Source: Arthrobacter rhizosphaerae
GTDB taxonomy: Bacteria; Actinomycetota; Actinomycetes; Actinomycetales; Micrococcaceae
DNA length: 64,000 bases
NCBI RefSeq assembly: GCF_023062595.1
Contig: NZ_JALLAN010000023.1
Span: 1-64,000 of the forward strand
Reading direction: 5' to 3'
Positions 1-8,861 of the stretch are shown piece after piece. Made by a program: the position numbers and the translations under genes. Below the pieces are notes generated by a model. The model made no database searches, was not told where the DNA came from, and saw only the letters and a program-made list of their open reading frames with translations. The number at the start of each line of letters is the position of its first letter. Position 1 is the stretch's first letter.

Positions 1-341
1 CCATCCTCCTCGGCAGCGAAGGCCGCATCCTGGACATCGGCCGCACCACCCGGATCTTCCCACCCCACATCCGCAAAGCCATCACCGCCCGCGACCAAGG
101 CTGCACCTTCCCCGGCTGCACCATCCCAGCCCCCTGGTGCGAAGCCCACCACACCACCTACTGGTCACACCACGGACCCACCAGCACAGAAAACGGCACC
201 CTCCTCTGCAGCCACCACCACCACCTCATCCACCAAGAACAATGGACCATCCACATGCCCCACGGCACCCCCTGGTTCATCCCCCCACCACACATCGACC
301 CCACCCAACAACCCAGACAAAACCACTACTTCCACCAATAA
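1..341 (+). CDS. DUF222/13E12-type HNH endonuclease domain protein, C-terminal part (cut by window edge)
   Basis: This is the 3' end of a gene that begins before the window; the open frame runs from base 3 to the TAA at 339-341. It encodes an HNH nuclease fold: the RDQGCTFPGC segment supplies the first Cys pair, EAHHTTYW supplies the conserved His pair, and a late CSHHHHLIHQ segment completes the zinc/HNH core. This arrangement is typical of actinobacterial DUF222 (13E12 repeat) proteins, which occur in many copies in Arthrobacter and whose biological role is not settled. The coding strand is extraordinarily rich in C, with almost every third position C, unlike the downstream ribF. That may mark a separate history or strong strand bias. 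The family call is firm; the function is not. Confidence 0.85.
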   Translation, partial: ILLGSEGRILDIGRTTRIFPPHIRKAITARDQGCTFPGCTIPAPWCEAHHTTYWSHHGPTSTENGTLLCSHHHHLIHQEQWTIHMPHGTPWFIPPPHIDPTQQPRQNHYFHQ

Positions 342-503
342 CCACCGGAAGCCAAGCCGCAACAGAAAGGTGGTTCCACTACGGATTGTCGCCATGCGCG
401 CCGAGGCTCCCGCTCGCAGATGCATCTCGTTCCGGCCCTCACATCCCGTGAAGCAGGGATGCAGGCAACGGCTGCCGGGTCGGTTGGCGCCGGCATTTGC
501 GGG

Positions 504-509
504 TAATCT
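504..509 (+). promoter_or_regulatory. Candidate -10 element for ribF
   Basis: A TAATCT hexamer stands about 60 nt upstream of the chosen ribF start in the 230 nt gap after the HNH gene. No good -35 is seen at 17-18 nt, so this is a weak call. Nothing else recognisable (no tRNA, no terminator with a T tract) is present in this gap. Confidence 0.35.
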
Positions 510-571
510 AAAAGTGTTCCGGGCCCAGAGCGGCCCGGTGCGATTCCATGGCAGGCAGTAAGGCGAGGTTG

Positions 572-1582
572 ATGGCCCACATCTGGAACGATCTGACTGA
601 GGTCCCGGCGGACTTCGGCCCCTCGGTTGTAACAGTCGGAAATTTCGACGGCGTGCACCGCGGGCACCAGCAGGTGCTGTCGCAACTCATCCGCACAGCC
701 CGACTCAATGGCGCAAAGTCCGTAGCGGTCACTTTCGATCCTCATCCCGCGCAGGTGCACAGGCCTGAATCCGCTCCCGAACTCATCATGGGTCTGCAGG
801 ACAAACTTGATGCCCTGGGAGAACTTGGCCTGGACGCCATACTGGTCATGAAGTACTCACTGGAACTCGCGAGCCTGACCCCTGAGGAATTCGTCGAGCA
901 GGTCCTCGTTGGTGCCTTGAAGGCCAGCCATGTAGTGATCGGCCATGATGCCCGCTTCGGCCGAGGGAATTCCGGTGACCTCTCCACCATGCAGCAACTG
1001 GGGGAGAAGTTCGGCTTCAACGTCCAGGTCATCAGCGAGTTTGGTTCCGAGGGCTACCCCCTGCATTACCCCGAACCCGGGGAGGGCAACAACACCAGCG
1101 ACGACGGAAACCGCCGCTGTTCCTCCACTTGGGTAAGGGAAGCACTGCGCGACGGCGACGTCGCCACCGCCGCTGCTGTGCTCGGACGTCCCCACCGGAT
1201 GCGCGGCCAGGTGGTCCATGGCGCAGCCAGGGGACGCGCCTTGGGATTTCCTACCGCCAACCTGTCATCGGATGCCACTGGCTACATTCCTGCTGATGGC
1301 ATCTACGCCGGCTGGCTCGTGGATCAGGCGGGCACGCGGTGGCCCGCCGCCATTTCTGTTGGCTCCAACCCCACTTTTGAAGGTGTCAGCCGCCAGGTGG
1401 AAGCACACGTCATAGACAGGCCGGAAGAATCGGTCGATGACTTCGATCTGTACGACCAGACAGTAGTGGTTGAATTTGTGGCCAGGCTGCGGGGCATGGT
1501 GGCGTACCGTGGGCCTGAAGCGCTCGTGGAGCAGATGCGCCTGGACGTCGTCCAGGCTCACGATCTGCTTGTGAGGCGCTGA
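572..1582 (+). CDS. ribF: Bifunctional riboflavin kinase / FAD synthetase
   Basis: Converts riboflavin to FMN with ATP and then FMN to FAD, in the cytoplasm. The N-terminal FAD-synthetase (nucleotidyltransferase) domain starts with VGNFDGVHRGHQ, which carries the GNFDGxHxGH signature, and continues with VTFDPHP. A WVREAL-type segment links to the C-terminal riboflavin kinase domain with GFPTANL and the AISVGSNPTF motif. The length of 336 aa is normal. The start is placed at ATG 572, because AAGGCGAGG lies about 5 nt upstream and the family N-terminus is short; an in-frame ATG at 548 would add eight unsupported residues. truB, the usual upstream neighbour, is not in view. Confidence 0.95.
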   Translation: MAHIWNDLTEVPADFGPSVVTVGNFDGVHRGHQQVLSQLIRTARLNGAKSVAVTFDPHPAQVHRPESAPELIMGLQDKLDALGELGLDAILVMKYSLELASLTPEEFVEQVLVGALKASHVVIGHDARFGRGNSGDLSTMQQLGEKFGFNVQVISEFGSEGYPLHYPEPGEGNNTSDDGNRRCSSTWVREALRDGDVATAAAVLGRPHRMRGQVVHGAARGRALGFPTANLSSDATGYIPADGIYAGWLVDQAGTRWPAAISVGSNPTFEGVSRQVEAHVIDRPEESVDDFDLYDQTVVVEFVARLRGMVAYRGPEALVEQMRLDVVQAHDLLVRR

Positions 1583-1611
1583 TTTCCGGTCCTTGGAAGG
1601 AAGGCGGCACT

Positions 1612-2466
1612 GTGGCTGTCGAAAACAACACCAGAAAGCTGGACAAGGGGATTGTGCGCGACTTCAGTTCGCGCATGAGCTATGCCTCGTACCTCCAGCT
1701 GCCGACACTGCTTAGCGCACAACAGCCTGTAAGCAGCCCCGAACACCACGATGAGATGCTCTTCATCATCCAGCACCAGACCACCGAGCTCTGGCTCAAG
1801 CTGGTGCTTCACGAACTCCAGAGCGCTGCCGAACACCTCCGTGCGGACAATCTCGGTTCGGCCCTGAAGGAAATAGCACGCGTTAAGCACATCCAGAAGA
1901 CGTTGACCGAGCAGTGGTCCGTCCTGGCTACCCTCACGCCAACCGAATATTCCCAGTTCCGCGGCTTCCTCGGTAACTCTTCAGGGTTCCAATCCAGCCA
2001 GTACCGGGCCGTGGAATTCGTGCTGGGGAACAAGAACCGCAAGATGCTGCCCGTCTTCGAGTCCGATCCGGAAGCGCACGAACAACTGCGGCTCCTCCTG
2101 GAGGCCCCGAGCATCTATGACGAGTTTCTCGCTTATCTGCACCGGCAGGGTTTCGATATTCCCGAGTCGGTGTTGAACCGGGACGTGACCCGTGCCCACG
2201 AATTCAGCCCTGAGCTGGTCCCCGTCTTCAAGTACATCTACGAAAATGCTGTGGACAACTGGGGCGCCTATGAGGCGTGTGAGGAACTGGTGGATCTTGA
2301 GGACAACTTCCAGCTGTGGCGATTCCGGCATCTGCGGACCGTCCAACGGACCATCGGGATGAAAACGGGCACAGGCGGATCCACAGGTGCTGCCTTCCTG
2401 CAGAAGGCCTTGGAACTGACCTTCTTTCCTGAGCTTTTCGCTGTACGGACGGAGATCGGCCAGTGA
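1612..2466 (+). CDS. kynA: Tryptophan 2,3-dioxygenase
   Basis: Heme enzyme that opens the indole ring of L-tryptophan with O2 to give N-formylkynurenine, the first step of the kynurenine pathway. The N-terminal SYASYLQLPTLLSAQ and QTTELWLKLVLHEL segments are hallmarks of the family, and SSGFQSSQYR carries the substrate-contacting arginine region. The 284 aa length is that of a bacterial TDO. The start is GTG 1612, with a GGAAGGAAGG Shine-Dalgarno region upstream. It overlaps kynU by GTGA, indicating translational coupling. No kynurenine formamidase gene is visible in the window, so the middle step must be encoded elsewhere. Confidence 0.95.
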   Translation: MAVENNTRKLDKGIVRDFSSRMSYASYLQLPTLLSAQQPVSSPEHHDEMLFIIQHQTTELWLKLVLHELQSAAEHLRADNLGSALKEIARVKHIQKTLTEQWSVLATLTPTEYSQFRGFLGNSSGFQSSQYRAVEFVLGNKNRKMLPVFESDPEAHEQLRLLLEAPSIYDEFLAYLHRQGFDIPESVLNRDVTRAHEFSPELVPVFKYIYENAVDNWGAYEACEELVDLEDNFQLWRFRHLRTVQRTIGMKTGTGGSTGAAFLQKALELTFFPELFAVRTEIGQ

Positions 2467-3743
2467 AGCGACCAACACCCGTAGGCGCAGGATCGCACAC
2501 ATTCGTCGAGCCGGGCTCCAGCGATGACACCCTCTTGGCCCGTGCAAGGCAACTCGACGCCGATGATCCCCTGGCCGCGTATCGAGGCCACTTCATCGGC
2601 GCAGAGAGCTCGTTGTCCTACCTGGACGGCAATTCTCTGGGCCGCCCGTTGAAAAGAACGCGGGACGACATCAGCCGCTTTATTGAAGAAAGCTGGGGCG
2701 GACGTCTCATCCGGGGGTGGGATGAGGAATGGCTTGACCTGCCCCAGGCCATCGGCGACCAACTGGGACGCGCTGTTCTCGGCGCCGCCGCAGGACAAGT
2801 AACTATCGCTGACTCCACCACCGTGGTGCTCTACAAGCTGATCAGGGCAGCGCTTGCCGCCAGCACCGGTCCCGGCCGAAACGAAATCGTCCTGGACACC
2901 GAAAACTTCCCCACGGACCGGTACCTCGTTGAAGGAATCGCAAAGGAGCAGGGGCTCACCCTGCGGTGGATCACTCCGGATGCGGCCGCGGGCGTCACCC
3001 TCGAAGAGGTGCGCGCCGTCACGGGGCCGGCCACCGCCGTCGTCGTCCTGAGCCATGTGGCCTACCGCTCCGGCCACCTTGCGGACCTGCGGGGGATTAC
3101 GGAAGCAGTGCACGACGCCGGTGCCCTGGTTGTCTGGGACCTTTGCCACTCAGCGGGGTCGGTAGAGATTGGGCTGGACGCCAGTCAAGTGGATTTCGCT
3201 GCCGGCTGCACTTACAAGTACCTCAACGGCGGGCCAGGGTCACCGGCGTTCGCCTACGTCAATGCCCGGCACCTTCCCGGACTGGCTCAGCCGATCTGGG
3301 GCTGGATGGGCCGCAAGGATGCTTTCGAGATGGCCGCGGGCTATGAAGCCGCGCCTGGAATCCGGGGCTTCCTCAGCGGAACGCCTACAGTATTGGCCAT
3401 GATCCCCATGCGCGGCATGGTGGACCTGATTGAGGAGGCCGGCATTGAGTCAGTCCGCCGGAAGTCGAGTCTGCTCACTGCTTTTGCCGTGGAGCTGTAC
3501 GACTCGTGGCTGGCGCCGCGGGGAGCCCAACTCTCCACGCCACGGGACCCAGACCAGCGGGGTAGCCACATCACGGTGGACCACCCGGCCTTCCGGGAGA
3601 TGACGTCGGTGCTCTGGGAACGGGACATCATTCCGGACTTCCGGGCCCCGCATGGGCTCAGGATCGGTTTGTCGCCGCTGAGCACGTCGTTCAGCGAGCT
3701 GTACGACGGCATGGCCGCCATTCGCCAGCTGGTGGATGGCTGA
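2463..3743 (+). CDS. kynU: Kynureninase
   Basis: PLP enzyme that cleaves kynurenine to anthranilate and alanine (or 3-hydroxykynurenine to 3-hydroxyanthranilate). The N-terminal YLDGNSLGRPL motif is typical of the family. The active-site lysine lies in GCTYKYLNGGPGS, and WDLCHSAGS supplies the Asp/His that contact PLP. 426 aa is full length. The GTG start at 2463 overlaps the kynA TGA. The kynA-kynU pair alone could form an anthranilate branch; 3-hydroxyanthranilate dioxygenase and quinolinate genes are not seen. No T-rich terminator was found in the 245 nt that follow. Confidence 0.95.
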   Translation: MKRPTPVGAGSHTFVEPGSSDDTLLARARQLDADDPLAAYRGHFIGAESSLSYLDGNSLGRPLKRTRDDISRFIEESWGGRLIRGWDEEWLDLPQAIGDQLGRAVLGAAAGQVTIADSTTVVLYKLIRAALAASTGPGRNEIVLDTENFPTDRYLVEGIAKEQGLTLRWITPDAAAGVTLEEVRAVTGPATAVVVLSHVAYRSGHLADLRGITEAVHDAGALVVWDLCHSAGSVEIGLDASQVDFAAGCTYKYLNGGPGSPAFAYVNARHLPGLAQPIWGWMGRKDAFEMAAGYEAAPGIRGFLSGTPTVLAMIPMRGMVDLIEEAGIESVRRKSSLLTAFAVELYDSWLAPRGAQLSTPRDPDQRGSHITVDHPAFREMTSVLWERDIIPDFRAPHGLRIGLSPLSTSFSELYDGMAAIRQLVDG

Positions 3744-3827
3744 CGGGTGAACGACGACAGACGAGTGAACGGCTGAAGGCTGCACGACCAACATTGCTCG
3801 ACAGCTTCTGCTCAGAGAGCCCTTGTT

Positions 3828-3857
3828 TCGACAAGATTAGGCCGCTGCCGGTAAACT
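3828..3857 (+). promoter_or_regulatory. Candidate promoter of rpsO
   Basis: A TCGACA -35-like hexamer (3828-3833) and a TAAACT -10 (3852-3857) are separated by 18 nt, which would leave an rpsO leader of about 125 nt. The -10 is good and the -35 moderate. No known leader RNA was recognised between the promoter and the gene. Confidence 0.45.
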
Positions 3858-3988
3858 AAACGATGGATCCGGCTGCAGTCCGTGGCGGCTGGTTCCTGTT
3901 GTGTTACGGCCTTCTCCGGAAAGTCGTAACAGCATCCCCGGCAGTGAGTTACTGATTCGGGCCTCACGGCACATCTCTAGGAGTTATT

Positions 3989-4258
3989 GTGGCACTTGAC
4001 GCCGCTGTAAAGCAGTCCATCATCAAGGATTTCGCAACGTCCGAGGCCGACACCGGCTCACCGGAGGTCCAGGTTGCAGTCCTGACTCAGCGGATCAAGG
4101 ATCTCACTGAGCACATGAAGGAGCACAAGCACGATTACCACACCCAGCGCGGCCTGCTGGCCATGGTTGGGCGTCGTAAGCGCATGCTGACCTACCTCAA
4201 GAACACTGACATTGCCCGCTACCGTGCGCTCATCGAGCGCCTCGGCCTGCGCCGCTAG
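3989..4258 (+). CDS. rpsO: 30S ribosomal protein S15
   Basis: Primary 16S rRNA-binding protein of the small-subunit platform. The 89 aa product has the complete S15 signature, including TGSPEVQVAVLTQRI, the LTEHMKEHKHDYHTQRGL helix turn, GRRKRMLTYL and a C-terminal YRALIERLGLRR. The GTG start lies about 6 nt downstream of TAGGAG. The gene is followed by a GC-rich hairpin and then pnp, the conserved rpsO-pnp order. In enterobacteria S15 represses its own translation through a leader structure; nothing here proves or excludes this. Confidence 0.98.
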   Translation: MALDAAVKQSIIKDFATSEADTGSPEVQVAVLTQRIKDLTEHMKEHKHDYHTQRGLLAMVGRRKRMLTYLKNTDIARYRALIERLGLRR

Positions 4259-4270
4259 TCAGACTTAGGG

Positions 4271-4308
4271 GGCGGCCCTTTCCTGCACGGAACGGGCCGC
4301 CTTCTTCA
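4271..4308 (+). terminator. Hairpin terminator after rpsO
   Basis: GGCGGCCC (4271-4278) pairs with GGGCCGCC (4294-4301); the inner arms TTCC/GGAA add further pairing. It is followed by TTCTT, a short imperfect T tract. It lies 13 nt after the rpsO stop, so it probably attenuates rather than fully separates rpsO and pnp. Confidence 0.7.
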
Positions 4309-4319
4309 CAAAAAATTCA

Positions 4320-4490
4320 ATAGGAGGATCAACCGCATCACGCATTCGCGGTCCTCGGTAGTGATCCCCGGGAACGGCTTTGAAGAACGAAGCCCTGGCC
4401 CGTGGGTCTCGATCGATGACCGGGTGCAGTGCAATCCAGTAGACAGATGCTGGGTTGGGTTGATGCGGCTGGACTTCCGTTAAACAAGAA
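4320..4490 (+). ncRNA. Structured 5' leader of pnp, candidate actino-pnp RNA
   Basis: The stretch between the rpsO terminator and the pnp ribosome-binding site is about 170 nt and not coding. It can form several helices: ATCAC near 4339 with GTGAT near 4360, and GGCTTTG/CGAAGCC around 4376-4395. A conserved RNA motif named actino-pnp is known from leaders of actinobacterial exoribonuclease genes, and its expected position is exactly here. I can see the position and the local helices. Identity with the motif is inference and needs a covariance-model match. Confidence 0.45.
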
Positions 4491-4505
4491 ACGGAGGTGA
4501 CTCTC

Positions 4506-6773
4506 TTGGAGGGTCCCGAAATCCAGTTCTCAGAAGCAGTAATTGACAATGGCCGCTTCGGCAAGCGTGTAATCCGCTTCGAAACCGGCCGCCTCGCCAA
4601 GCAGGCAGCCGGCGCAGCAATGGTGTATATCGATGAAGACACCGCGCTGCTTTCCGCAACCACCGCAGGCAAGCAGCCGCGCGAAGGTTTTGACTTCTTC
4701 CCGCTGACGGTCGACGTCGAAGAGCGTATGTACGCTGCGGGCCGTATCCCGGGTTCGTTCTTCCGCCGCGAAGGCCGCCCGTCCACCGAGGCCATCCTGG
4801 CCTGCCGCCTCATGGACCGCCCCCTGCGTCCGGCCTTCGTTAAGGGCCTGCGCAACGAGGTCCAGATCGTGGTGACCGTCCTCGCAATCAACCCGGACGA
4901 GCTCTACGACGTTGTAGCCATCAACGCTTCCTCGATGTCCACGCAGCTCTCGGGCCTGCCCTTCTCCGGCCCCATCGGCGGCGTGCGCGTTGCCCTCGTG
5001 GCCGACGAGAACGGCTCACAGTGGGTCGCGTTCCCGAAGCACTCGCAGCTCGAAAACTCCGTGTTTAACATGGTTGTTGCCGGCCGTATCGCGGGCGACG
5101 ACGTTGCCATCATGATGGTCGAAGCCGAAGCAACTGACAACTCCTGGAACCTCATCAAGGAACAGGGCGCCACTGCCCCCACCGAAGAGGTTGTTTCCGA
5201 GGGTCTTGAGGCAGCCAAGCCGTTCATCAAGGCACTGTGCGACGCCCAGGCTGACCTGGCCGCACGGGCAGCCAAGCCCACCGTCGAGTTCCCGGTCTTC
5301 CTGGACTACGAAGACGACGTCTACGCAGCAGTTGAGTCGGCTGCCGCTGACAAGCTGGCCGCGATCTTCCAGATCGCCGACAAGACGGAGCGCAACGACG
5401 CTTCGGACGCGCTCAAGGACGAGGTCACCTCCTCGCTCGCCGGCCAGTTCGAAGGCCGCGAGAAGGAGCTCTCTGCAGCATTCCGCTCGGTCACCAAGCA
5501 GGTTGTGCGCCAGCGCATCCTCAAGGACCAGATCCGCATTGACGGCCGTGGCCTGACGGACATCCGCCAGCTCACCGCCGAAGTTGAGGTTCTGCCCCGC
5601 GTTCACGGTTCCGCGATCTTCGAACGCGGCGAAACCCAGATCATGGGTGTCACCACCTTGAACATGCTCAAGATGGAACAGCAGATTGACTCGCTGTCAC
5701 CTGTCACGCGCAAGCGCTATATGCACAACTACAACTTCCCGCCGTACTCCACCGGTGAGACCGGCCGCGTCGGTTCCCCGAAGCGCCGCGAAATCGGCCA
5801 CGGTGCCCTTGCCGAGCGCGCGCTCGTGCCGGTGCTGCCGTCCCGCGAGGAGTTCCCGTACGCCATCCGCCAGGTGTCTGAGGCTCTCAGCTCCAACGGT
5901 TCGACGTCGATGGGTTCAGTTTGTGCATCAACCCTGTCGATGCTCAACGCAGGTGTGCCGCTCAAGGCAGCCGTTGCAGGTATCGCCATGGGCCTGGTCT
6001 CCGACCAGGTTGACGGCCAGACCCGCTACGCAGCGCTGACCGACATCCTCGGTGCAGAAGACGCCTTCGGCGACATGGACTTCAAGGTCGCCGGTACGTC
6101 CGAGTTCGTCACCGCCATCCAGCTGGACACCAAGCTCGACGGCATCCCGGCGTCGGTCCTTGCAGCAGCCCTGAAGCAGGCCCGCGAAGCCCGCCTGCAC
6201 ATCCTCGAGGTCATCAACGCAGCGATCGACACTCCGGACGAACTCTCCGAGTTCGCTCCCCGCGTCATCGCCGTCAAGATCCCCGTAGACAAGATCGGCG
6301 AGGTCATTGGCCCCAAGGGCAAGATGATCAACCAGATCCAGGAGGACACCGGCGCTGACATCTCCATCGAGGATGACGGCACGGTCTACATTGGCGCCAC
6401 CAACGGTCCGTCTGCAGACGCAGCACGTTCCGCCATTAACGCCATTGCCAACCCCCAGGTTCCGGAAATCGGCGAGCGCTACCTCGGTACGGTCGTCAAG
6501 ACCACCACCTTCGGTGCGTTCATCTCCCTGACCCCGGGCAAGGACGGTCTCCTGCACATCTCCGAGCTGCGTAAGCTGGCCAGCGGCAAGCGCGTGGACA
6601 ACGTCGATGACGTTGTTTCGGTGGGCCAGAAGATCCAGGTGGAAATCACCAAGATTGATGACCGCGGAAAGCTGTCCCTGTCTCCCGTGGTTGCCGAGGA
6701 AGAAGGCGCGGGCGAAGAATCCGACGGCGTTCACGCTTCGGCTCCTTCCGAGGGCGCTGACATCTCCGAGTAG
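4506..6773 (+). CDS. pnp: Polyribonucleotide nucleotidyltransferase (PNPase)
   Basis: Phosphorolytic 3'-5' exoribonuclease; in actinobacteria PNPase can also make 3' tails, and it may supply (p)ppGpp-linked functions. Domains in order: the first RNase PH domain (about 10-150), an alpha-helical linker, the second catalytic RNase PH domain (about 330-560, with FPPYSTGETGR and NGSTSMGSVC), KH (with VIGPKGKMINQ) and S1 near the C-terminus. 755 aa is full size. The start is assigned to TTG 4506, because GGAGG at 4493-4497 is 8 nt upstream and the product then begins with the family-typical EGPEIQFSEAVID. A GTG at 4497 overlaps that Shine-Dalgarno sequence and is unlikely. Confidence 0.97.
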   Translation: MEGPEIQFSEAVIDNGRFGKRVIRFETGRLAKQAAGAAMVYIDEDTALLSATTAGKQPREGFDFFPLTVDVEERMYAAGRIPGSFFRREGRPSTEAILACRLMDRPLRPAFVKGLRNEVQIVVTVLAINPDELYDVVAINASSMSTQLSGLPFSGPIGGVRVALVADENGSQWVAFPKHSQLENSVFNMVVAGRIAGDDVAIMMVEAEATDNSWNLIKEQGATAPTEEVVSEGLEAAKPFIKALCDAQADLAARAAKPTVEFPVFLDYEDDVYAAVESAAADKLAAIFQIADKTERNDASDALKDEVTSSLAGQFEGREKELSAAFRSVTKQVVRQRILKDQIRIDGRGLTDIRQLTAEVEVLPRVHGSAIFERGETQIMGVTTLNMLKMEQQIDSLSPVTRKRYMHNYNFPPYSTGETGRVGSPKRREIGHGALAERALVPVLPSREEFPYAIRQVSEALSSNGSTSMGSVCASTLSMLNAGVPLKAAVAGIAMGLVSDQVDGQTRYAALTDILGAEDAFGDMDFKVAGTSEFVTAIQLDTKLDGIPASVLAAALKQAREARLHILEVINAAIDTPDELSEFAPRVIAVKIPVDKIGEVIGPKGKMINQIQEDTGADISIEDDGTVYIGATNGPSADAARSAINAIANPQVPEIGERYLGTVVKTTTFGAFISLTPGKDGLLHISELRKLASGKRVDNVDDVVSVGQKIQVEITKIDDRGKLSLSPVVAEEEGAGEESDGVHASAPSEGADISE

Positions 6774-6790
6774 TCAGTAACACCAGCAAT

Positions 6791-6831
6791 AACGGCGGGG
6801 CCGGTGGATAATCCACCGGCCCCCAGCCGTT
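6791..6831 (+). terminator. Strong hairpin after pnp
   Basis: Near-perfect inverted repeat: AACGG plus GGGGCCGGTGGAT pairs with ATCCACCGGCCCC plus CCGTT around a minimal loop near 6809. No T tract follows, so this may be a 3' end protector or a processing site rather than a classical intrinsic terminator. Confidence 0.65.
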
Positions 6832-6907
6832 AAGCCCCTGAACCTTTAGAACAGCAGCCGCTGATAGCATTGCAGGCAGATTTGACCTGCATCATTGAAA
6901 GGCCTTA

Positions 6908-8251
6908 ATGACTGTCGTACCCCTGCCGCTCAAGCAGAACCAGCCCGGTGACACCCTGATCCACGGAGCCGACGGCGGGGCCGTGGTCCGGCGCTCGGTG
7001 TTGCCAGGTGGTGTGCGCGTCCTGACGGAGGAGATGCCGGGGCAGCGTTCAGCAACCATCGGGTTCTGGGTGGGGGTCGGGTCCCGGGATGAGGCTCCGG
7101 GCCAGCACGGTTCAACCCACTTCCTTGAGCACCTTCTGTTCAAGGGGACCCGCAGGCGCACCGCCCTTGAAATCGCGTCCGCCTTTGACGAGGTGGGAGG
7201 GGAGTCGAACGCTGCCACTGCCAAGGAAAGCACGTGCTACTTCGCCCGGGTGCTGGACTCAGACCTCCCCATGGCCATTGACGTCATCGCCGACATGATC
7301 ACCGGTGCTGTCCTGGACCCCCAGGAGATGGAGCAGGAGCGGGACGTCATCCTGGAGGAGATCGCCATGGACAGCGACGACCCCACTGACGTCGCCCACG
7401 AGCATTTTGTGGCGGCGGTGCTTGGAACGCATCCTCTCGGCAGGCCCATCGGCGGAACCCCTGAAGCAATCATGGCAGTGGCACGCGACTCCGTCTGGGA
7501 CCACTACCGGCGCTATTACCGCCCTGACGAGCTGGTGATTACGGCCGCCGGCGGTCTTGATCACGACGTCGTCTGCCGCCTTGTGGTGGACGCTCTGCGT
7601 GCCGCTGGCTGGGAACTCGAAAGTGGCGCGGAGCCCGTCCAGCGGCGCTCCACAGCACCGGCCCAAATCACGGGCACGGCGGGGCTGCACGTCGTCAAAC
7701 GACCAGTGGAACAGGCCAACATCATTGTGGGTTGTCCCACGATTGTGGCAACGGACGACCGCCGGTTCGTCATGAGCGTGCTGAACGCTGTCTTGGGCGG
7801 CGGGATGTCGTCCAGGCTGTTCCAGGAGGTCCGTGAGAAGCGCGGGCTTGTCTATTCCACGTACTCCTTCGCGTCCTCCTACGCCGATGCCGGGTACTTC
7901 GGCATGTATGCAGGCTGCACCCCGTCCAAGGTGCGGCAGGTCCTCCAGCTCCTGGGAGCAGAGCTCGATAAGCTCGCCCAGGATGGAATTTCAGAGGATG
8001 AACTTCGCAAGGCTGTGGGTCAACTTTGCGGCGGAATCGTCCTGGCCTTGGAAGATACCGGATCCCGGATGTCACGGCTGGGCCGGGCCGAGTTGGTTTC
8101 GGGGGAGTACCAGGACATCGATGAGACCCTTCGCCTCATCAAGTCCGTGACCGCAGCCGAGGTCCAGATGCTGGCACGCGAGCTTGCCTCCGCTCCACGA
8201 ACAGTGACTGTGGTGGGACCTTTCGAGGAGAGCGAAACGTTCGGGCTCTGA
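6908..8251 (+). CDS. M16 family zinc metallopeptidase (processing-peptidase-like)
   Basis: Insulinase-superfamily peptidase. The inverted zinc motif HFLEH begins at residue 71, inside THFLEHLLFKGT, with the downstream glutamate region EQERDVILEEI. The C-terminal half has the GGGMSSRLFQEVREKRGLVY motif of M16 proteins. At 447 aa it is a single-chain M16B peptidase of the type found next to pnp in many actinobacteria and firmicutes (PepR/YmxG-like). It is probably cytoplasmic, since no signal peptide is seen. An AAAGG Shine-Dalgarno sequence lies 5-6 nt before ATG. The substrate is unknown. Confidence 0.92.
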   Translation: MTVVPLPLKQNQPGDTLIHGADGGAVVRRSVLPGGVRVLTEEMPGQRSATIGFWVGVGSRDEAPGQHGSTHFLEHLLFKGTRRRTALEIASAFDEVGGESNAATAKESTCYFARVLDSDLPMAIDVIADMITGAVLDPQEMEQERDVILEEIAMDSDDPTDVAHEHFVAAVLGTHPLGRPIGGTPEAIMAVARDSVWDHYRRYYRPDELVITAAGGLDHDVVCRLVVDALRAAGWELESGAEPVQRRSTAPAQITGTAGLHVVKRPVEQANIIVGCPTIVATDDRRFVMSVLNAVLGGGMSSRLFQEVREKRGLVYSTYSFASSYADAGYFGMYAGCTPSKVRQVLQLLGAELDKLAQDGISEDELRKAVGQLCGGIVLALEDTGSRMSRLGRAELVSGEYQDIDETLRLIKSVTAAEVQMLARELASAPRTVTVVGPFEESETFGL

Positions 8252-8351
8252 CCCCCTCGTCGTCGTTGGGCCTTCGGATTGTGACTGCTCTGGACACCGT
8301 CTGTTGCTATGGCAATGATGGTGCCATAGGCCGCGCCAGTCGGGAGGAAGC

Positions 8352-8813
8352 ATGGACGGTGGGCAGCCAGGCAAGGGGAACTCTGCCCTGGAGGTGTTCC
8401 TCGGACACTGGACGGGCGTCACTGAGCTTGCCGCAACTGCATGGAGCCCGGGGCGGACAGCGCAGGCAGAGGTGACCTTTACACGCGCAGCAGGAGGCTT
8501 CGCCGTCGTGCAGAGCTACCGCCACGTCGAGGCAGACGGTACCCACTTCGAAGGGCATGGAGTCTTCACGGTGGATCCTGACCATCACGACACCCTGTGG
8601 TACTACGTCGACAGCATGGGAGGACCCCCTGGGGTTCCCGCCCGCGGCACCTGGCACGAAGGAACGCTGACAGTTGAGCGTCGCAGCGAGGATGGAACGG
8701 CAAGGCACCGTTTCCGAGTGGACGACGGCGTGTTGACGCACACAGCCGACCTTAGGCTCCGGGATGACCACGGTTTCCGCCCGTTCATGAGGTCAGTCTG
8801 TCGACGCGTCTGA
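8352..8813 (+). CDS. DUF1579-like small beta-rich protein
   Basis: 153 aa protein with the pattern FLGHWTGVTELA near the N-terminus, followed by alternating short strands (FVVQSYRH-like segment, HGVFTVDP, LWYYVDSMG). This is the layout of the DUF1579 lipocalin-like family of unknown function. GGAGGA lies 7 nt before the ATG start. No signal peptide or catalytic motif is evident. The gene ends close to a convergent moaD; an 18 nt-period repeat (units at 8807-8819 and 8825-8837) lies between them. The family assignment is by pattern only. Confidence 0.7.
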   Translation: MDGGQPGKGNSALEVFLGHWTGVTELAATAWSPGRTAQAEVTFTRAAGGFAVVQSYRHVEADGTHFEGHGVFTVDPDHHDTLWYYVDSMGGPPGVPARGTWHEGTLTVERRSEDGTARHRFRVDDGVLTHTADLRLRDDHGFRPFMRSVCRRV

Positions 8814-8861
8814 CTGATCGGCCACGTCTGACTGATCCGCGGTGTGCGCCTGCAGTTGAAG

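Noticed and set aside
5928..6734. Long minus-strand frame opposite pnp (268 codons)
   Set aside because: It lies wholly within the conserved pnp coding region and its translation resembles no family; it is a by-product of high-GC codon bias.
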